Of a stretch of DNA of 64,000 nt, positions 1 to 13,805 are shown one piece after another. Source of the DNA: Phoebastria nigripes (Eukaryota; Chordata; Aves; Procellariiformes; Diomedeidae); NCBI GenBank assembly GCA_035582835.1, contig JAYKAV010002639.1, forward strand, positions 192,868-256,867, written 5' to 3'. Each line of letters starts with the position of its first letter. The first letter of the stretch is position 1. The position numbers and the translations under genes are program-made. A model generated the notes under the pieces. That model was not told the DNA's origin. It saw nothing but the letters and a program-made list of their open reading frames with translations, and did no database searches.

Positions 1-2689
1 TATTTATATACACACATATTTCATTTTACAGCATGAAATTATAAGGCAGGAACTGTTCACTTAATATATCAAAGTGCTATGCACAACTATTGCGCTGTGT
101 CATAAAAGCAATACACAGTAAATCACTTATATATTTGCTTGCATATGACAAAATATTTAAAGCTGGAGTCTAACCTACTTCAGTTTCAAACTAATTGAAA
201 GTTATCATTTAAAACTACTGAACTTGTGTTTTGGCTCTGTAGTAAATCAGACTTTCAAGGTCCTGCAATTTTGACTAGCATAGAGTGTGAAGTCTTTCAG
301 AACTTGCACACAGAAAGAAAAGCAAAAATAAGTAGAAATGTTCTGTAATAATGTTCCATTATCCTTCACAGCGCTTTTGTCTTCCCTCACACTTTAATGC
401 TTTCTGGACTCCATGAGTTGCTTCTAGACTCCAGCTTTAGTTCCTGCCCTTCTTTGCAAATAAATACTTCCATAGTGTGGACCAAACTGTAACTTCCCTT
501 TCCACTGGCAAAGGAAGTGGTAAGCTGTGCTTTGAGCCCCTGCTGTGCCATGACTGCTTCCCAGCACTCACCCTGCAGCAAGGAAGGAGGAGAGGGGTGC
601 AGGAGACGCTGTGGCTAAGCCCCCTTGCATGTTGGCCAGTGACAAAATGCCGAGAAGCAGCGCTCTCTGCACCTCCCTGTCTCTTCTCTGTATTATGTCT
701 TCTCCATCTGATGAATGGGTGGTGCTTTATCACCACCGTTTTGACGGTGTATTATTCAGCCCACTTGTTGCATTTTCTCTACTGATGATAGAGGGGTCAC
801 TCCCAGCACCAGACTCCATCCTCTTCCAGCTTTTGGTTGGGTGCTACTACCAAGCCCACAGCAACAGATTGATTGAATCCATCTACTGGTCTTGCTGCTG
901 GAATGCCAAATGTGATTAATTCATACTAAGCCTTTGACTCTTTTGGCAGGCTTGTTTCAAGTTGCTTATTTTCAGCTCTGCTTTTCAAACATGTTCATTA
1001 TGTTTTGACAGTGCATAATTGCCCCAAATATCCCTCCTTAACCTTACCTTCATCAAAAGCATCTGACACACCAGGTGATACTTTCATTATTTATATGGCG
1101 ATAGTCATGATCAGTTATACGTCTTCTTATGGATTGGAGGGATCAGTGATTGGAGACAATTCCCATCTAAGGGATAAAGGTCAGAGGAGGGAGCAAAGGC
1201 TTTCGCTGTTGGGCTTCTGGTAAAATATTTCGACTTGACTGGATTCAGGCATGTGCTCTGCGCTGCTATGCTGGCTGACATTCAAAGCTCTTGGAAAGTG
1301 TACCCATGCCTCTGAGTTTCTGTGCCAATTCTCTAGCTGTTCTTCAGGTCAGAAGGGCAAGTATCAGATGTTCTGCTTGCTGTGTGCAGAGTTGTAATTC
1401 ATAGCGCGGACCAAGTTAATAACCTGATTAATTTATTTATACCTGGCCTTCAGCCACAGAGTGCAAAACAAGGATCCTGAAGCAAGTGTCAGTGCATTTG
1501 CCCATGAAACACAAGGCACAATTGGCAATTTTTTTAAACCTAAATTCAACATCAATATTGAGGGGGGGGAATGCTCAATGCCTACATATATTTAATAATT
1601 AGTGTAGCACTACAGAAGCAGTCTCAAGTGAAAAGCCATCATTCCTTAACTAATTTCTCAAAAAATTAAGTAAGAATAGAAATGTGTATTGTGGGTTTTA
1701 ATGCCTGGTTCTCCAATTATGGTGAAATCTGAAGAAAAAAAATCTTCAAAGATTTTGTACATCATATGCTAGCTTAAGTGTTTCTTTTGCTTGAGAATAA
1801 TTTTATTTTCCTTCAAGGCTGATCCTTTGTTGGTCCTAGGCGTCTTATTACTAATGTGACTTTCAATGATGTGTGTCCTTTAAGACCCATAAAAAAAATA
1901 TTTCTGCTCCCAAGAAAAACAGGGTCTTAAAATCCAAATTTTCAAAGGTTTGCACCCCCTTGAATTTGCATATACATGCATATATGCATACATACAAACC
2001 CCTAAATCCTTTTTGACATTCTTTTATTTTTCTTCTTGAATTTTAATTCCTGTGCAACAAATATTATAAAGGCATTGGCTAGAAATACTTATTCAGTAGG
2101 TCTTAGGTTTAGCTCAAAGAAATCTGAACATTTTAGAGCCAAAAATCAAAAGGTGATTGCTTCTGTGAGCAATGGGCTGTGTATAAAGCGTAGCAAGAGG
2201 CTAATTCTTTTCTCTGTCATTGACAAGCTCTCCAAACTTGGACAGGTTTGGAGCCAGAGGGACTGGGTTATTGAGGCATGCTGAGCTACCACCTGTCTGC
2301 TGAGCCACGTCTCTTAGCTCATTTAATTTGCAAAGAAGTCAAGCATATTAGCCTAAATGACCACAAACATGGTAAAAACACAGGATAAGAAGACAGACTT
2401 CATTTCCAAGCTTCAGCTTGCTATTTGGTTCAGGACCACGGAGGCTCAGAAACTCCTCAGAAACTTGTAAGCAGGATAGATTCCTGTAAAGTGGCAACAA
2501 ACAGATACTGCTAAAAGATACTGCGCCCTACATGTTTCCAGATCATGAAACACACAAAAAAATATTGTAGGATGAGTAATTAAGACTTACAGAGCTGTTT
2601 TCAAGCTTTCCATTGTAGGTCTGAAGACAGGATAAAGGTCCTTCCCTTCTTACCCTAAAGCACCGGATATCATTAGGTATTGACTACAA
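1..2689. other. AT-rich unique DNA, no gene recognised
   Basis: Stops are frequent in all six frames and the longest open frames are about 100 codons, on both strands around 440-920, with no recognisable protein. There is a short alternating purine-pyrimidine stretch near 1970-2000 (repeats of CATA/TGCATA) and scattered A or T runs. I recognise no repeat family here. Intergenic or intronic DNA is the simplest reading. Confidence 0.6.
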
Positions 2690-3210
2690 AAGGAAAAACA
2701 TCATTTTGCAGCTATATAGAACTTTAGAGCACCCACAACTTGAATATTGTGGGCAGTTTTCATGTTTGCATCTCAAAAAGGACAGAGTGGACTTTAAAAA
2801 AAGTACAGAGAAGGTAACTAAAATGATTAAGGGGATGAAGGAGCTTCAGACTAGCTGGGACTTCAGTTTGGGGAAGCTTTGGGGCATACGACTGAGGTTT
2901 ACAAAATCATGGAGATAGTGGTTAAGGTGAATGCAGAAATGTTATTCTCCTTCAATACAAGAACTTGGGGAAGTCATTGAAACTGGTGAGAAACTAGTTT
3001 AAAGCACATAAGTGAAATTATGTGTTTGTGTAGTGGGTGGTGACCTGGAACTCATTGCCATGGGAGTCAATGGAGGCAGAAGGTATCAGCAGCTTCAAAA
3101 AAGGGACTAGGCAAAAAGGAATATGGCTACAGGTCCATGAACAGATACTAAAGGGAATGGGCAGGATTATCCTGTAACTGATGTTGGTGGAGAAGGACTA
3201 TGAAGGGCCC
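2690..3210 (+). mobile_element. Degraded CR1-type LINE, reverse transcriptase C-terminal end and 3' region
   Basis: A plus-strand frame (2706-2918) still reads like the end of the CR1/L3-type reverse transcriptase: LEHPQLEYCGQF, then HLKKDR, then a KMIKG stretch, close in layout to the family's 'L.P.LEYC.QFW.P..KKD......RATK.IKG' segment. Downstream, the DNA around 3045-3115 (GAACTCATTGCCATGGGAG, then CTTCAAAAAAGGGACTAG) matches the usual region after the RT domain, and 3145-3180 resembles the tail seen in old amniote CR1 copies. The element is 5'-truncated, which is normal for LINEs, and carries stops and indels, so it is dead. Strand and class are clear; the exact subfamily and both ends are estimates. 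Confidence 0.8.
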
Positions 3211-6200
3211 ATATTCTTCGTTTTCTCATATTCCTAGTTTCCTTTATATTCCTCAGAAAGGATTTTTTCAAGAAAGTAGTTAAGCAATGATGGCTGTCCA
3301 CTTGAGACTGCTTCTGTAGTGCTACACTAATTATTAAATATACGTATGTAAAAATGAAGGAGTCATCCTTCATAAATGTGTGTCTGGCAGGCTGCTCCTA
3401 CTGTCTTTTCAGACCCAAATTCAGATAACTCCTGTGGAAATTATTTCATACTCATGGCTCTTTGATCAAGTTCAAATTTACTGTTTTGTGGAAAGGCTGT
3501 TATTTCTTTCCTTGGTTCTGTTTCTGCACAGCTGTAATTGTCCTTGGTTAGTTCAAGCTGGGCAGATGTCATTAGGTGGCTGTGACTTACACCCAGATGG
3601 AGCGACCCAAAGTGTCCCGGTGACCTGCTGCCAGGGCTGGTTGGGCTCAGGGCAGGTACAGCAGCATGAGAACTGCCCCAAAAGTAGGGTCACATCCCTG
3701 CCGCTTGCTGTGGGACAAGTTAATTTTACCAGGTGGCAGTCGTGTATGAGCGTGTTGTGGGAAGACACAGTCTGTTATCTGCATCTATCCCAATTTAAGT
3801 TGCTTGTTGTCTTGCACCACACAACTGGAAGAAGAAAGTGAGCTGGGGAGTGGGGCCAGGAGCCAGGCAGGCGGCCACGGGCACTGGATGTATCTGGATT
3901 CCAGGTCATGAGCTGGACCCATTTCCAAAGCTCAGTTTTCTCTGTCTTCCTGGTGGGAGAACTTTATGAACACCTGAAACTGCTCCTCCCCACAAGAGTT
4001 TATGAAGGGAGAAAGAGTTTTTCTGTTTGGCTTTTGTTTTCCCTTGGCTCAGATTTGTTATGCTCACAGGTGTTTTTTGAATAGGCTTGATAAAATCTTG
4101 CTGACAAACTGCGGAGTGCCAGATCTCACCGAATTTTTGCAGTGCTGGAAGCACTGTGCAAGATGTTTAAAATCCGAATCTGGAGACCAAAACACTAATT
4201 TTTCCCCCTGCTGCCTTCTGGCTGTGGGGGACACGTGCCAGCACAGCGTCCTTGCACAGGGCACCCAGGGGCACCCTCATCCCGAGGACAAGGAAGGTCC
4301 ATTTACAGCACAGGATGAAAGCCAGTAGCACAAGAAGCACTTAGAAACCGTGACAACTTACATAAGGATGATCTGCAGCCTCCAGGGAAATGAAACAGGA
4401 TTTCACCCACTTGATCTCCTGTAATCACATAACATCTGTAATACAGTCTAGAAATGAAAGACAAATGACAACTCCCATGTTGTGCTGCTCATCTCACAGT
4501 GAAAGCAGCACTGAGCAACAACTGAAATTTGATGGACAGATCTCCCAGAAATAAGAGGATAGGAAACCAAAATAATAGCTTCTTCTTTTTTTAGTTGTAT
4601 TGGATTAAGGCATGGATGTGAGTATTTTGTCATCCGAGCTCAGCTTTCTTTGGGTGAATATGATTATTTCAAGATTTGAGGCTCGTATCATTCGTACTAG
4701 CAGCCGGTTGAAATCAAACAGCTCATTGATGTGGCCAGGCAGAATGGGGTAAATGATTTCAGGTTAACAGCTGATGGCTCTCTCTTCCTCATATTCCCAA
4801 AGGGCTGGAAAAAAACCCCTATGAACCTTTCCACTGTATTTATCAAAGATTATTTGTGAGTCTCTATTGGGCCTGAAATATTTGAAGAGAGCTTATAAGG
4901 TATTGTCAAAATGAAATGTACTACTGTGTTTAATTCTGCAAATCACATGGCATTATTTCTGATGCCCAACTGACTGATGTGTAGAATTAACTGCAGCAAG
5001 AGCACCAATGGCAAACTGCAGATATAGGGGTTTTTTTTAGCAGTTTAGGCTGATGTGAGCTTAGACTTCAGTTCTTCTTTTATATATTTTTTTAAATATC
5101 CAGGTTAAGCTAAATTTAGAGTGACTTGCACAAAATTAAAATGCATTCATATAGTAAGTGAGAGTGTACATATGGGGAAATTTGACATGTTTACCTAGGG
5201 CCTGACAATAGTGACTGATACTTTGTAGTGTAAACACCCCAGAGAAGACCAGCAACAGCACATTTCACCAGTGCTCTTAAAAACATTGATTTGCTGACCC
5301 CTTATTTTCTACAAGTTTCCCCCCCGTCCCTTTCTCCCCCTCCTCTGTTCTAAGGTGTCAAAATCTTCTCTGAGATGATGCTCAGGTGCAGAGGGGACTG
5401 GTACAGATTGAGGTGTATTGGGTTTGCTCGGCGTAGCTGCAGAGAGAAGAGGTGGTGGCACACCTGGTGCCAGCAGGCTCTGAGGACTCCGTGTGCAGCG
5501 TGGGGAGGAGGGATGCAGGTGGATGTGAGACTCCTGAGCCTGAAGACACAGAATCTGCAACAGCTTCAAGCCAAAACGGTGAATGTGAAGACCTGGAACT
5601 GACCACGTGTCTCAGCTCTTGGTACTCACCCTTGGCACAACGGGGAAGGAACCATTCTACCACAGCAGCCACTGTGCCAGACAGCAGGGTGATTTATTCC
5701 TTCCTCCCAGCAATGCTGGCACACTACGCAGCAGTGTGTACCAGCAGCTGCTCGCTGCGTGCTCTGTCCTACCTCTCTTCTCTTCATCCCATCAATCTGA
5801 TGCAATAGTTCATGTGCATGAAAAAAGCCCTGAGTTAAAAGGGTTAATGACGAAGCCTGTGGCTGAAGGAGTAACTGTGAACACCATCTATGCCCTGAAC
5901 CTGGCAAACCTGCGCATCCTGACTTGTGTGTCCCTGTGGACATTGATGTTGTTCTTGACAGGGGTCAGTGTCCTCCTGACATCATGCCTAACTGCCATGA
6001 AACTACACCTGGTTTTGCAATAGTTTTGACACCAGTGATTTGTACGGCAGTCTCAGTCGTACTCCATAATCTGTCAATGTTCCATAATCTGTCAATCAAA
6101 CGTGCTGGACAGCATCAAATGCACAGCTTTGCCAGTCTAAACAGTGGCTTGTAATTTGTTCTGGAGTTGTCGTATTTGCTGGCTCTGATGCTGACAAACT

Positions 6201-6570
6201 TTTTCCCAAACTTTTTTCTCCTGACATAAGACCTCTGGCACCAAAGATGGGAGAAGGGCAAGGAATATGTTGATGGGCTGGCAGGTGTGCTGTGAGAAGA
6301 CGATAGCATAAGCTGAGAGGCATCTCTTTTCAAATCTCTAGTGGTTGCAATCACTCTAGGTGGTGTTTTCAGAGGGAGGTTTTCGAAGGTGAGGTATTTT
6401 GGGCTCCTTTTCAAAGCATCTGCCTCTCCAATTTGTGCAGTTTATTTCTGCCATGGCTCCATCTCTTCCCCATCCATCTTCTGGAGCCCAGGCCCAGAGC
6501 TTCTGCTCAGCTTTTACCATAAATAGATCGGTAAGTGAAACTGTGTTCAGTTGCCAATAAACTCTTCTCG
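3211..6570. other. Unique DNA, no gene recognised
   Basis: The longest open frames are a 153-codon plus-strand frame at 3380-3841 and a 138-codon plus-strand frame at 5607-6023. Neither resembles a known protein or shows convincing splice context, and their lengths fit chance. The stretch 5360-5780 is richer in G+C than its surroundings. An 18-bp step repeat of TCCATAATCTGTCAAT lies at 6063-6096. Confidence 0.55.
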
Positions 6571-6574
6571 GTAG

Positions 6575-6826
6575 TTCCAGACAGTGCAGCAAAGGGTAAT
6601 AGCCATAGATTGTGGTTCAGAGGTTCAGATTGGACTGTAAGAAAAATTACTTCACCAGAAGCATAGTGAAGTGGCTCATAGGGGCTGTCAGATCTCCAAC
6701 CTTGGATCTTTTCAAGACGTGGCTGGACGAAGACATGGCAGACCTGAACTACTGATGGCGATGGTCCAGTTTCAAGCAGAAAGTTGGATTAAGTCATCCA
6801 TAAACAATATTTCTATGGTTTTGTGA
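6575..6826 (+). mobile_element. CR1 LINE 3' end
   Basis: The order of words is that of the avian CR1 3' untranslated end: AAAGGGTAATAGCC, GAGGTTCAGATTGGACTG, AAAAATTACTTCACCAGAAG, a GATCTTTTCAAGACGTGGCTG stretch, and a terminal part ending in ATTTCTATGGTTTTGTGATT, which corresponds to the short tandem repeat (ATTCTATG type) that ends CR1. It is 5'-truncated and heavily mutated, so it is an old insertion. No coding part is left. Confidence 0.85.
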
Positions 6827-9800
6827 TTGTCTATGTTCTTAAATTGTCAGAATGGTCCTTCAAATGGGTTTGGCTTAAGGCAAGTATCAGTCTCCCGAAC
6901 CATCCCCAGGCATCACTTGGGAATTAGCCTAACCCATTCCCAATAAGCAGTTTGGATGGTGCCGTCTTGTTTATGAGGGAAAGAGAATTTTATAGCATGG
7001 TAACGAGGCATTCTGTATCAGTTGGCTTCAGTGTCAGAGTGTCCAGAAAACATAAAACTAATTAAATTTCCTAGGATAGATGTGTCCTGTCAAGAAATGT
7101 AAAGTGGCAACCAGTGCAGATGTGTTTCCCACTTGACTGTGTCTCTGGTAAAGGCAATCACAGTGTGGCCATTTTGTTAGCTTTGACAGAGGGCTAACAA
7201 AATGTGCACTTATTTACTGGACCACTAGGATCACTAGTTTATTACTTTAAAAGTTCTTTAATGGGTGAAAATGACAGTCATTTATCACTGCTGTCAAGAG
7301 GGTAATCTAGTTGGCATCTTGCAGATATATTTCTGAGTATTCTGTAGCAAAATAAAATTTGTCATTGTCTTTCTCTATAGAGATGTAGTGTGATGTTAAA
7401 TTCAGTTAGGATATAAAATAAGAGGGGGTGCTGTCACATAATAACCTGATTTCTAAGACCTGAAGTTTATTGTCTTGAATTCTTGGCAAGAGCTTTCCAA
7501 TCAAATAAGCTTGAGACTATGGTAGTCTTTGTTCATGGGTAGTCTAGTTCATGGACTCCAGGCTACATGTGTCTGTAAGCAAGGTGGTAATTCAGTGCTT
7601 TCACTTAAGAATTCAGATATTGCTATCGTTTTGCTTCTAGAAGGCGTCACAAGAATTCTCTTTCTGGATCAGACCAGGAGGAATTTAGTCCGAATTTTTG
7701 TCACAGGCACTGGCTGGGCTCAGCATCAGGGGGGAGCCTGAGATTCTGGAAACCAGTGGACACAATGGTTGGTACCAGATGAAAAGAAGAAAAAAATTGC
7801 AAATAGCCCTGCAGCAAGGGGTCTGGAGTGAGAGATCAGGGAAATTCACAATAACCATATTTAGACCTTGTTTTTCTGTCCTTTACCAGTGGGTTTACAT
7901 TGCATCCAAAAAGTCTCCTCTATTTTTGTTCATGTTCACCATTAGCAAATGCTAAATGCAGATGAACTCTGTCTCTAGGGTGCTGTCCTCATGCTAAGAG
8001 GAAGGAGAGCACAGTGCCTTTGGGCACAGCTGGCTTGCATCACCATCACGGGAAGGGAGGCAGAGCAAGCTTGGCCCTGGGCAAAAGGTCATGCAAACAG
8101 GCTGGTGCTCAAAGCTATGGGTAAAGTCTGCAGGCAGTCCTGCCTCAAATGATTCACGAATTACAATTTGGGGCTGAAACTGGGAAAAGTGGGTGTTTGT
8201 GCAAGCACAGGATTAGACAGCTCTTCCTCCTAACACCTTCTGAAGAAGAAACTTTTATTTCCATTCCAGAACTGGTGAAGTCGGAGCAGTGAGGTTACAC
8301 TTGCTCCAAAGGCACAGGGGGAGTTAGTGGGAGAGTTTGAATTACAATCTGTCTCTTCTGCCTCCAGCCCTCAGCTTAGCCCTGCAGAGCGTGCTGCCTC
8401 CCTCTTCGTTTCCCGTTTTCTTTGTCTCACCACATCCACCTGGAGAATGGTGAAAACTGGACATAGGGTCTCCTCTCCGAGTTCAATCCCTGTATATTCA
8501 TTCAATTAGTGACAGATTTACTTTTGATTGTAATGCAGTGTTCAGCTCAGGAGGGCATTTTTTTTTTTTTGAGGTGTTTTAGCCTTTTTAAAATAAAAAA
8601 AGATTTTTTGTAGTGGCACTTTGCAAAAGAAACATTTTCAAGTAACATATAATTATACTCTACAGTTGTCAAACAGAACAGTGGTTAAGTGGCTGTTCAG
8701 TAACATGCAGCAGCAATGCTATATCAGGTACTAACGCTGCTTACCTTTTAGCTACAGTGTAATTATTGGTATTTTAGGCAAAGTACTGCATTTATTCCCA
8801 TGTGAAAGTGCTGCTATAATGTGGGAAAGTATTCTTATATCATAATGCTTATCGAAGTTCATATGCATGTGAGTGAAAATGAACATGTCAATCACCCTAG
8901 AAAGAAAATGGAGATTTGTTCATCCTTCCTAAAATCAGTAGTTCTAAAAAAAGTACGAGTGTGTTAGAGGCACCTGACTCTTGTGTGTTCTGAAAAAGTT
9001 CTGAAAACATATTGACTTCCCCCACTTTATAGAGTAATAGGAGGGCTATAAAAGAAAATGATGCTTGAACGTAGAGGGCAGCAGAACATAATAAAGGCCA
9101 TTCCACATTACTCAGACTGGTAAGTGGCTGATAGTATTCAGTTCAGCACGTTTTTCATAGCACCCTGAATTAAACATCCAAAATTTTTAGAAGACTGTGT
9201 TTGAGCCTAGCAAAAAATGCACTGGAAAAGCTAAATCATCTCTTAAATTCTTGAGGTCACGGTGTGTTTTCCGTAGTGTTTTGAAACCTGGACGCACTGA
9301 GAAGGCTTAGCAAAGAAAGCTCCACGTTTAAGTGTTTTGTGCATCTTAAGTATGTGTTTCTATAGGTATTAACTTCCTTCATGGTTCAGCAGGATGAGAG
9401 TGTGGGGATTTGGGGAGTGCAGCACTCTCCTCAGACATGGCACATACTTGCACCCTTGTCACTTCTTAGCACTAGCAGCCTACGAACCTGTAATAGCCCA
9501 GACTGAAAAGATATCTGACACATTTTCCTACTTTATTACACAGGAGCAGAGATGCAAATGCACAGGCTAATATGATAGCAATTTAAAATGCTCAATACTA
9601 GAAGTATAGGGAAAATACTGTGAACATCTCTTAGAATTTTGAGTGGTTGCTCATACAAAGTATTTCTTTACTAAGCATTTCAGTGAAAGGATATTTGCAA
9701 AACAATGTCTTTTCTATGTCTGAATACCTATATTCACGTCGAAAAAGTTGTAGCTGCAGACGAACAAGAATGCTGGCTGGTTTTAGATGGTTGATATTTG

Positions 9801-12800
9801 TCCACTGTTGTTATGCTTGAATCTGAAAAGATCTGTCTGGAGAGAAGAAAGAGTATCATGTGAAATGTAGCCAGTCACATGCCAAACAGAGATTAGCTAC
9901 CTATTTATGGATCACCTGAAATGGACATTTCTTTTATGTATTAAGTTTCTCCTCTTATTCTCAAGAATAACTGACACTTCCGTGCAAGACTGTTCGCAAA
10001 GAGGATAATGACTAAATGTGTCAGATTTATTTACAGTGAATGATTCAAACCAACCTTACTCAGATTTTTTTTTTTCTTGGAATAAAGAGCTGCTAATAGA
10101 TGGAAAGGGAGATTTATTGTCCAAAACATGGAGCACAAGGTAGTGGTGGGAAACATAGCTGAATTCTTTCATATGTACATAGCTGCAGTAAAGGTGCAGA
10201 AGTTTTATATGGTACATAAATCTTTCAGAGGTACAGCGTCAGATGGCAGCTGCCTGCCTTGCTATTCTGTGTCCTGAAAAGAATAGTATTATCTGTGAAC
10301 CTCAACTGTGACCTGTGTATTCTTAACAAAATAGGTACTTTTTCATAGCTTTAGTAAAATGTGGTGAATATTCCAGACCAGAAGGTGAGTTGCTGACTTA
10401 CTGGATGGGTGCAAGCAAACCTTCTTTGGTGTTAATTCTTTTAACTCCAAACATTAGATAAAATCAGAAGCTGACTAAACTAGAAACGAAGTGCTTTCAC
10501 TTACTGAGTCAGCTGGTAGCTGGTGATAGAACTATCTCTGGATGGCATAAGCAAACTCTTTCTCCCAGGCTTCAGTTTGAATCATTAGGCTGGATATCAC
10601 AAACAGCGTAGCATCCACAGCCTCACACCCGTCCTGTCAAAGATGGAAGAATAAGAGAGTTGAGAATCAGAGAGAATGAACAGGAAATTTTCTGTCTGAT
10701 TCTTCTTTCCCTTGAAGCTCACAAGGTAGTTGCTGAATGGGCTCCTGCAGCCTTGCACTCAATGTTAAAGAAGTGTGAATATCCCACCAGTTTTTCCACG
10801 CCTATGACATATGCATAGCAAACTCCCTGGTAAGAATCACCCGTAACTTCACCTCAACTTCCCTTTTCCCCTGAGGACTGTTTAAAACTTCCAAACTGCC
10901 TGGAGCTTCCTGGGAGCTCTTTTTGCAGAAGGAGAGCAGAGTCACTCTTAACCCTTTGACATCAATTCCCTCTTCCTTCTGTCCACCCCTGGCACTCTGC
11001 TCATTTAATTACTTTGCTCCTCAGCTAGGAAGAAGTGAGCATTTGGCACCAGAATGGCTAAGTGCTCCCAAAGTGCCATCAGTCAGCTCTGAGGCTGATG
11101 GACAATGGAAGACTGAAGGCCCTGGGGACAGACCTTGGGGACAGAGGTCTTTCTGCTCTGCAGTCCTGATCTGAGGCTGGCTCAGTTCTGTAGAGACAGA
11201 AGCTGACACAGCAACGTGCAGACTGTTGTCTCTGGCAGAGTTGCCCCTGAAGTATTAAGTGCAATCCAGCATAAGTCAGCAGGGCTCATAGTTCATTTCC
11301 CAGTGGTATTCTACTCAATCATGTGCTTAATTTTTTGATATGTTTCAGAAGCATGGTAATAAAGACATATATCTGTGCAATGCCATCTTTCACTTCTTTG
11401 AATACAGCCCTTCTAGGCAAATTCAGTAGTATCTGTCCAAAGTAAAACGTAAAGTAAAATCAAGCACCTCAGAAACAGAAAGATAAATCATTTAAACGCT
11501 AAGTGAGGCATAATTCTGAGTTTGGACTGATAAGTCCACACACTTGGCACATCAGTTATTTCAATAGGTGATTCAAAGATGAAGAAGGCCATGACCTGAG
11601 GCTGTTTAAAAATCAATGCTGAAGCAGTTTAGCAAGCATGCTATTTACTCCTTGGGCTTTCACATAATGAATGATTAATTAAAAAATATAAATAGTAAAA
11701 AATTAGTAATTTTAAACTATTTTGTCTTAATGACTGATCTGTATTTTTTTCTTGTCCTAAGGATCGTTTATTGGCCTCACTTCATTTTTATTTGCTGAGG
11801 TTTGAAAATGACTTCCTTATATTGGTTCTGGTAAGAATTTTCTGTGTGATGAGATCTAAAACTTCCCCCATTAAATACCATGCTGAAACTTCTAGCAATT
11901 TCAGTAACCAGGGCTTTGGGGTAACTGTCAATGTGGTGACAACAGTCTCAAGTGCCTGGTGCCAATGTGCATCCCTGTCTGTAAATTCAGGCCCTGGAGG
12001 AACATAAATGGCTATACCATAGAGTTATCAAAACAAGAAAACTATGCATTATTTATCTGCTAGGGTGGAACTGGAAGGAGTTACAGTAAGGTTGGATAGT
12101 GCCTGAAATATATCCTTAGTGCCTAATCTTAATATAAATTGTACTTGCATCTGTCCCATTTGAGGAGCCAAATTTGAACCACAATTTGACAGCAGAAAAA
12201 TGTTCCTGTTGACCTAAATAAGCCTTTTTTCTTTCCTGCAGACTGCAGACTCAAGGCCTCTTGCTGTAATGATTTAACAAACATACTGGCTTAGCACAAA
12301 CATCTATGTCCGATATCTTCACTGTGACTTCTTCCATGCACCGAATCTTGGTCAAAATCTTGGGCCCTATCTTTAAAACGCCCCTCAGAAGTTTAGACTT
12401 GAGCTGATCAGAAAGATTGTGTGAACATAAAAGATGAAACGTGGTTGGGAACACAGTTCCTTTAGCACACTGGAGTCTGTGGATGGGGCAGCTCCTTTGC
12501 TAGCTTTTTCCATGTCCTCATGTAAGGTCCATTATGTGCCCTACATGCACAGCTAATTATTGTATTAGGCACAGAGTTTTGCCTTCTGCCTGGAGTGAGG
12601 GTGAACAAACAGCAACCAGTGTGTTGCTTAATGCAGTAGCAGAAGGGTCGTTGACATTCTGGGAACAAGAAAGCTGCAAGGATTTCTGCAGAAGAGAACG
12701 AATGGCTGATCACTGCTCCCCAAACCCTCTGAGCTTTGTGCATACAGCTGCTGAGGTTATGATGATGAGGCTGGTCCATTAAGAAAGGTTTTCAGAAATG

Positions 12801-13805
12801 TCAGTCAGCTGTGTTTAACAAACAGAGCTTACTGGCAAGTCTCATGGCATAATAGAATGGGAGGAGGCTGAATATGACCTATGTGAAAGGTTTTTGCCCT
12901 GAAAACTGGGGTAAACAACAGCAACAGAGAGTATTTGTGTGATTGAGAACTCACTCAGCTCCAAACCATACAACCAACTTACTTGGCACTACTGTCTCAA
13001 CAGAAAATGGCCAGGCTAGCAGTGACAGCCCAGCTGGTGTTTAGAGTTCAGATGCCCCTAAGACTGATCCCAGAAGCAGCAGCCAAGAGAACTGACCTAT
13101 TTGAAAGTGCTAGCAAGCACTTGGGCTTGGCTGGCTTCACACAGAGCTTGTTTCAGCTAGAGACGGACAGAGCTCATGGTTTTACTCTGCAGATTTTATG
13201 TACTGACATTGCCATTTTGTGTCCTGGGATTTTGGATGCAGCTGAATTTAGCTTTTTCTGCAACTTTTCAAGCAATAGCTATTTCACGTTTGTGACTCTT
13301 CTTTCACCAAAAAGGGAGTAAGATCTTCCAGCTGTTACTTTAGCACCAGCAGCACAGAGACCTGTTCACATCGCTTGTCACTCCGTGTTGCAAGCTCTAT
13401 GGTGGATGTTGCCTGGCTGGTTTTGTCCAGCTGACTCGAGATGTGATAAAAGATGTGTGTTCACCCCTGCTGAGGGTTAAATACAGAAGCCTGATGGAAA
13501 GCAGAAAAAGAAAACGAACCTCCCTTTGTTCTCCTTTCTGCTTGGATGGAATAAGGAGAAAAAGGGGTGGGTAAAAACATATATCACAGAGGTGAGGAAC
13601 AGCTTGTGTAATTATTGACCTTCTGCTCTGGTCCAGTGCAAGTTTCCTTCCTGTTACTCACTGCTAGCATGGAGAAACAAAATGCCAATTTTATTATGGT
13701 TAGGCAGAAGTCAGACCAAAACTCGTAACCTGATTGTGAGGTCTGGGCTGAGACTACACACAGTCCCCATGCCTGCTCAAACTAGTGCTTATACACGCTT
13801 TGTAC
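6827..13805. other. Unique DNA, no gene recognised
   Basis: Both strands are closed by frequent stops. The longest frames are 112 codons (12983-13321, plus) and 105 codons (12462-12779, minus) and neither is recognisable. Short T or A runs occur, for example near 8560-8570. No known repeat family was recognised apart from the hairpin listed separately at 7170-7204. Confidence 0.55.
7170..7204. other. Perfect 12-bp inverted repeat, 11-nt loop
   Basis: CATTTTGTTAGC (7170-7181) is followed after 11 nt by its exact reverse complement GCTAACAAAATG (7193-7204). After a 2x2 internal mismatch, three further pairs are possible (7165-7167 with 7207-7209). The stem is shorter than a typical pre-miRNA stem, so I do not call it an RNA gene. 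It could be a fossil hairpin or chance. Confidence 0.6.

Noticed and set aside
1970..2000. Alternating CATA/TGCATA stretch, possible Z-DNA or microsatellite
   Set aside because: Too short and irregular to call as a repeat feature.
3380..3841. 153-codon plus-strand frame with a hydrophobic stretch
   Set aside because: No family recognised and no promoter or splice context; chance length.
5413..5430. TGTATTGGGTTTGC, resembling the start of a bird LTR family
   Set aside because: The similarity stops after about 15 bases and no LTR body or end follows.
6063..6096. Double TCCATAATCTGTCAAT
   Set aside because: A simple 18-bp slippage duplication with no further structure.
8478..8490. GAGTTCAATCCC, resembling a tRNA B box
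   Set aside because: No A box or cloverleaf could be built upstream.
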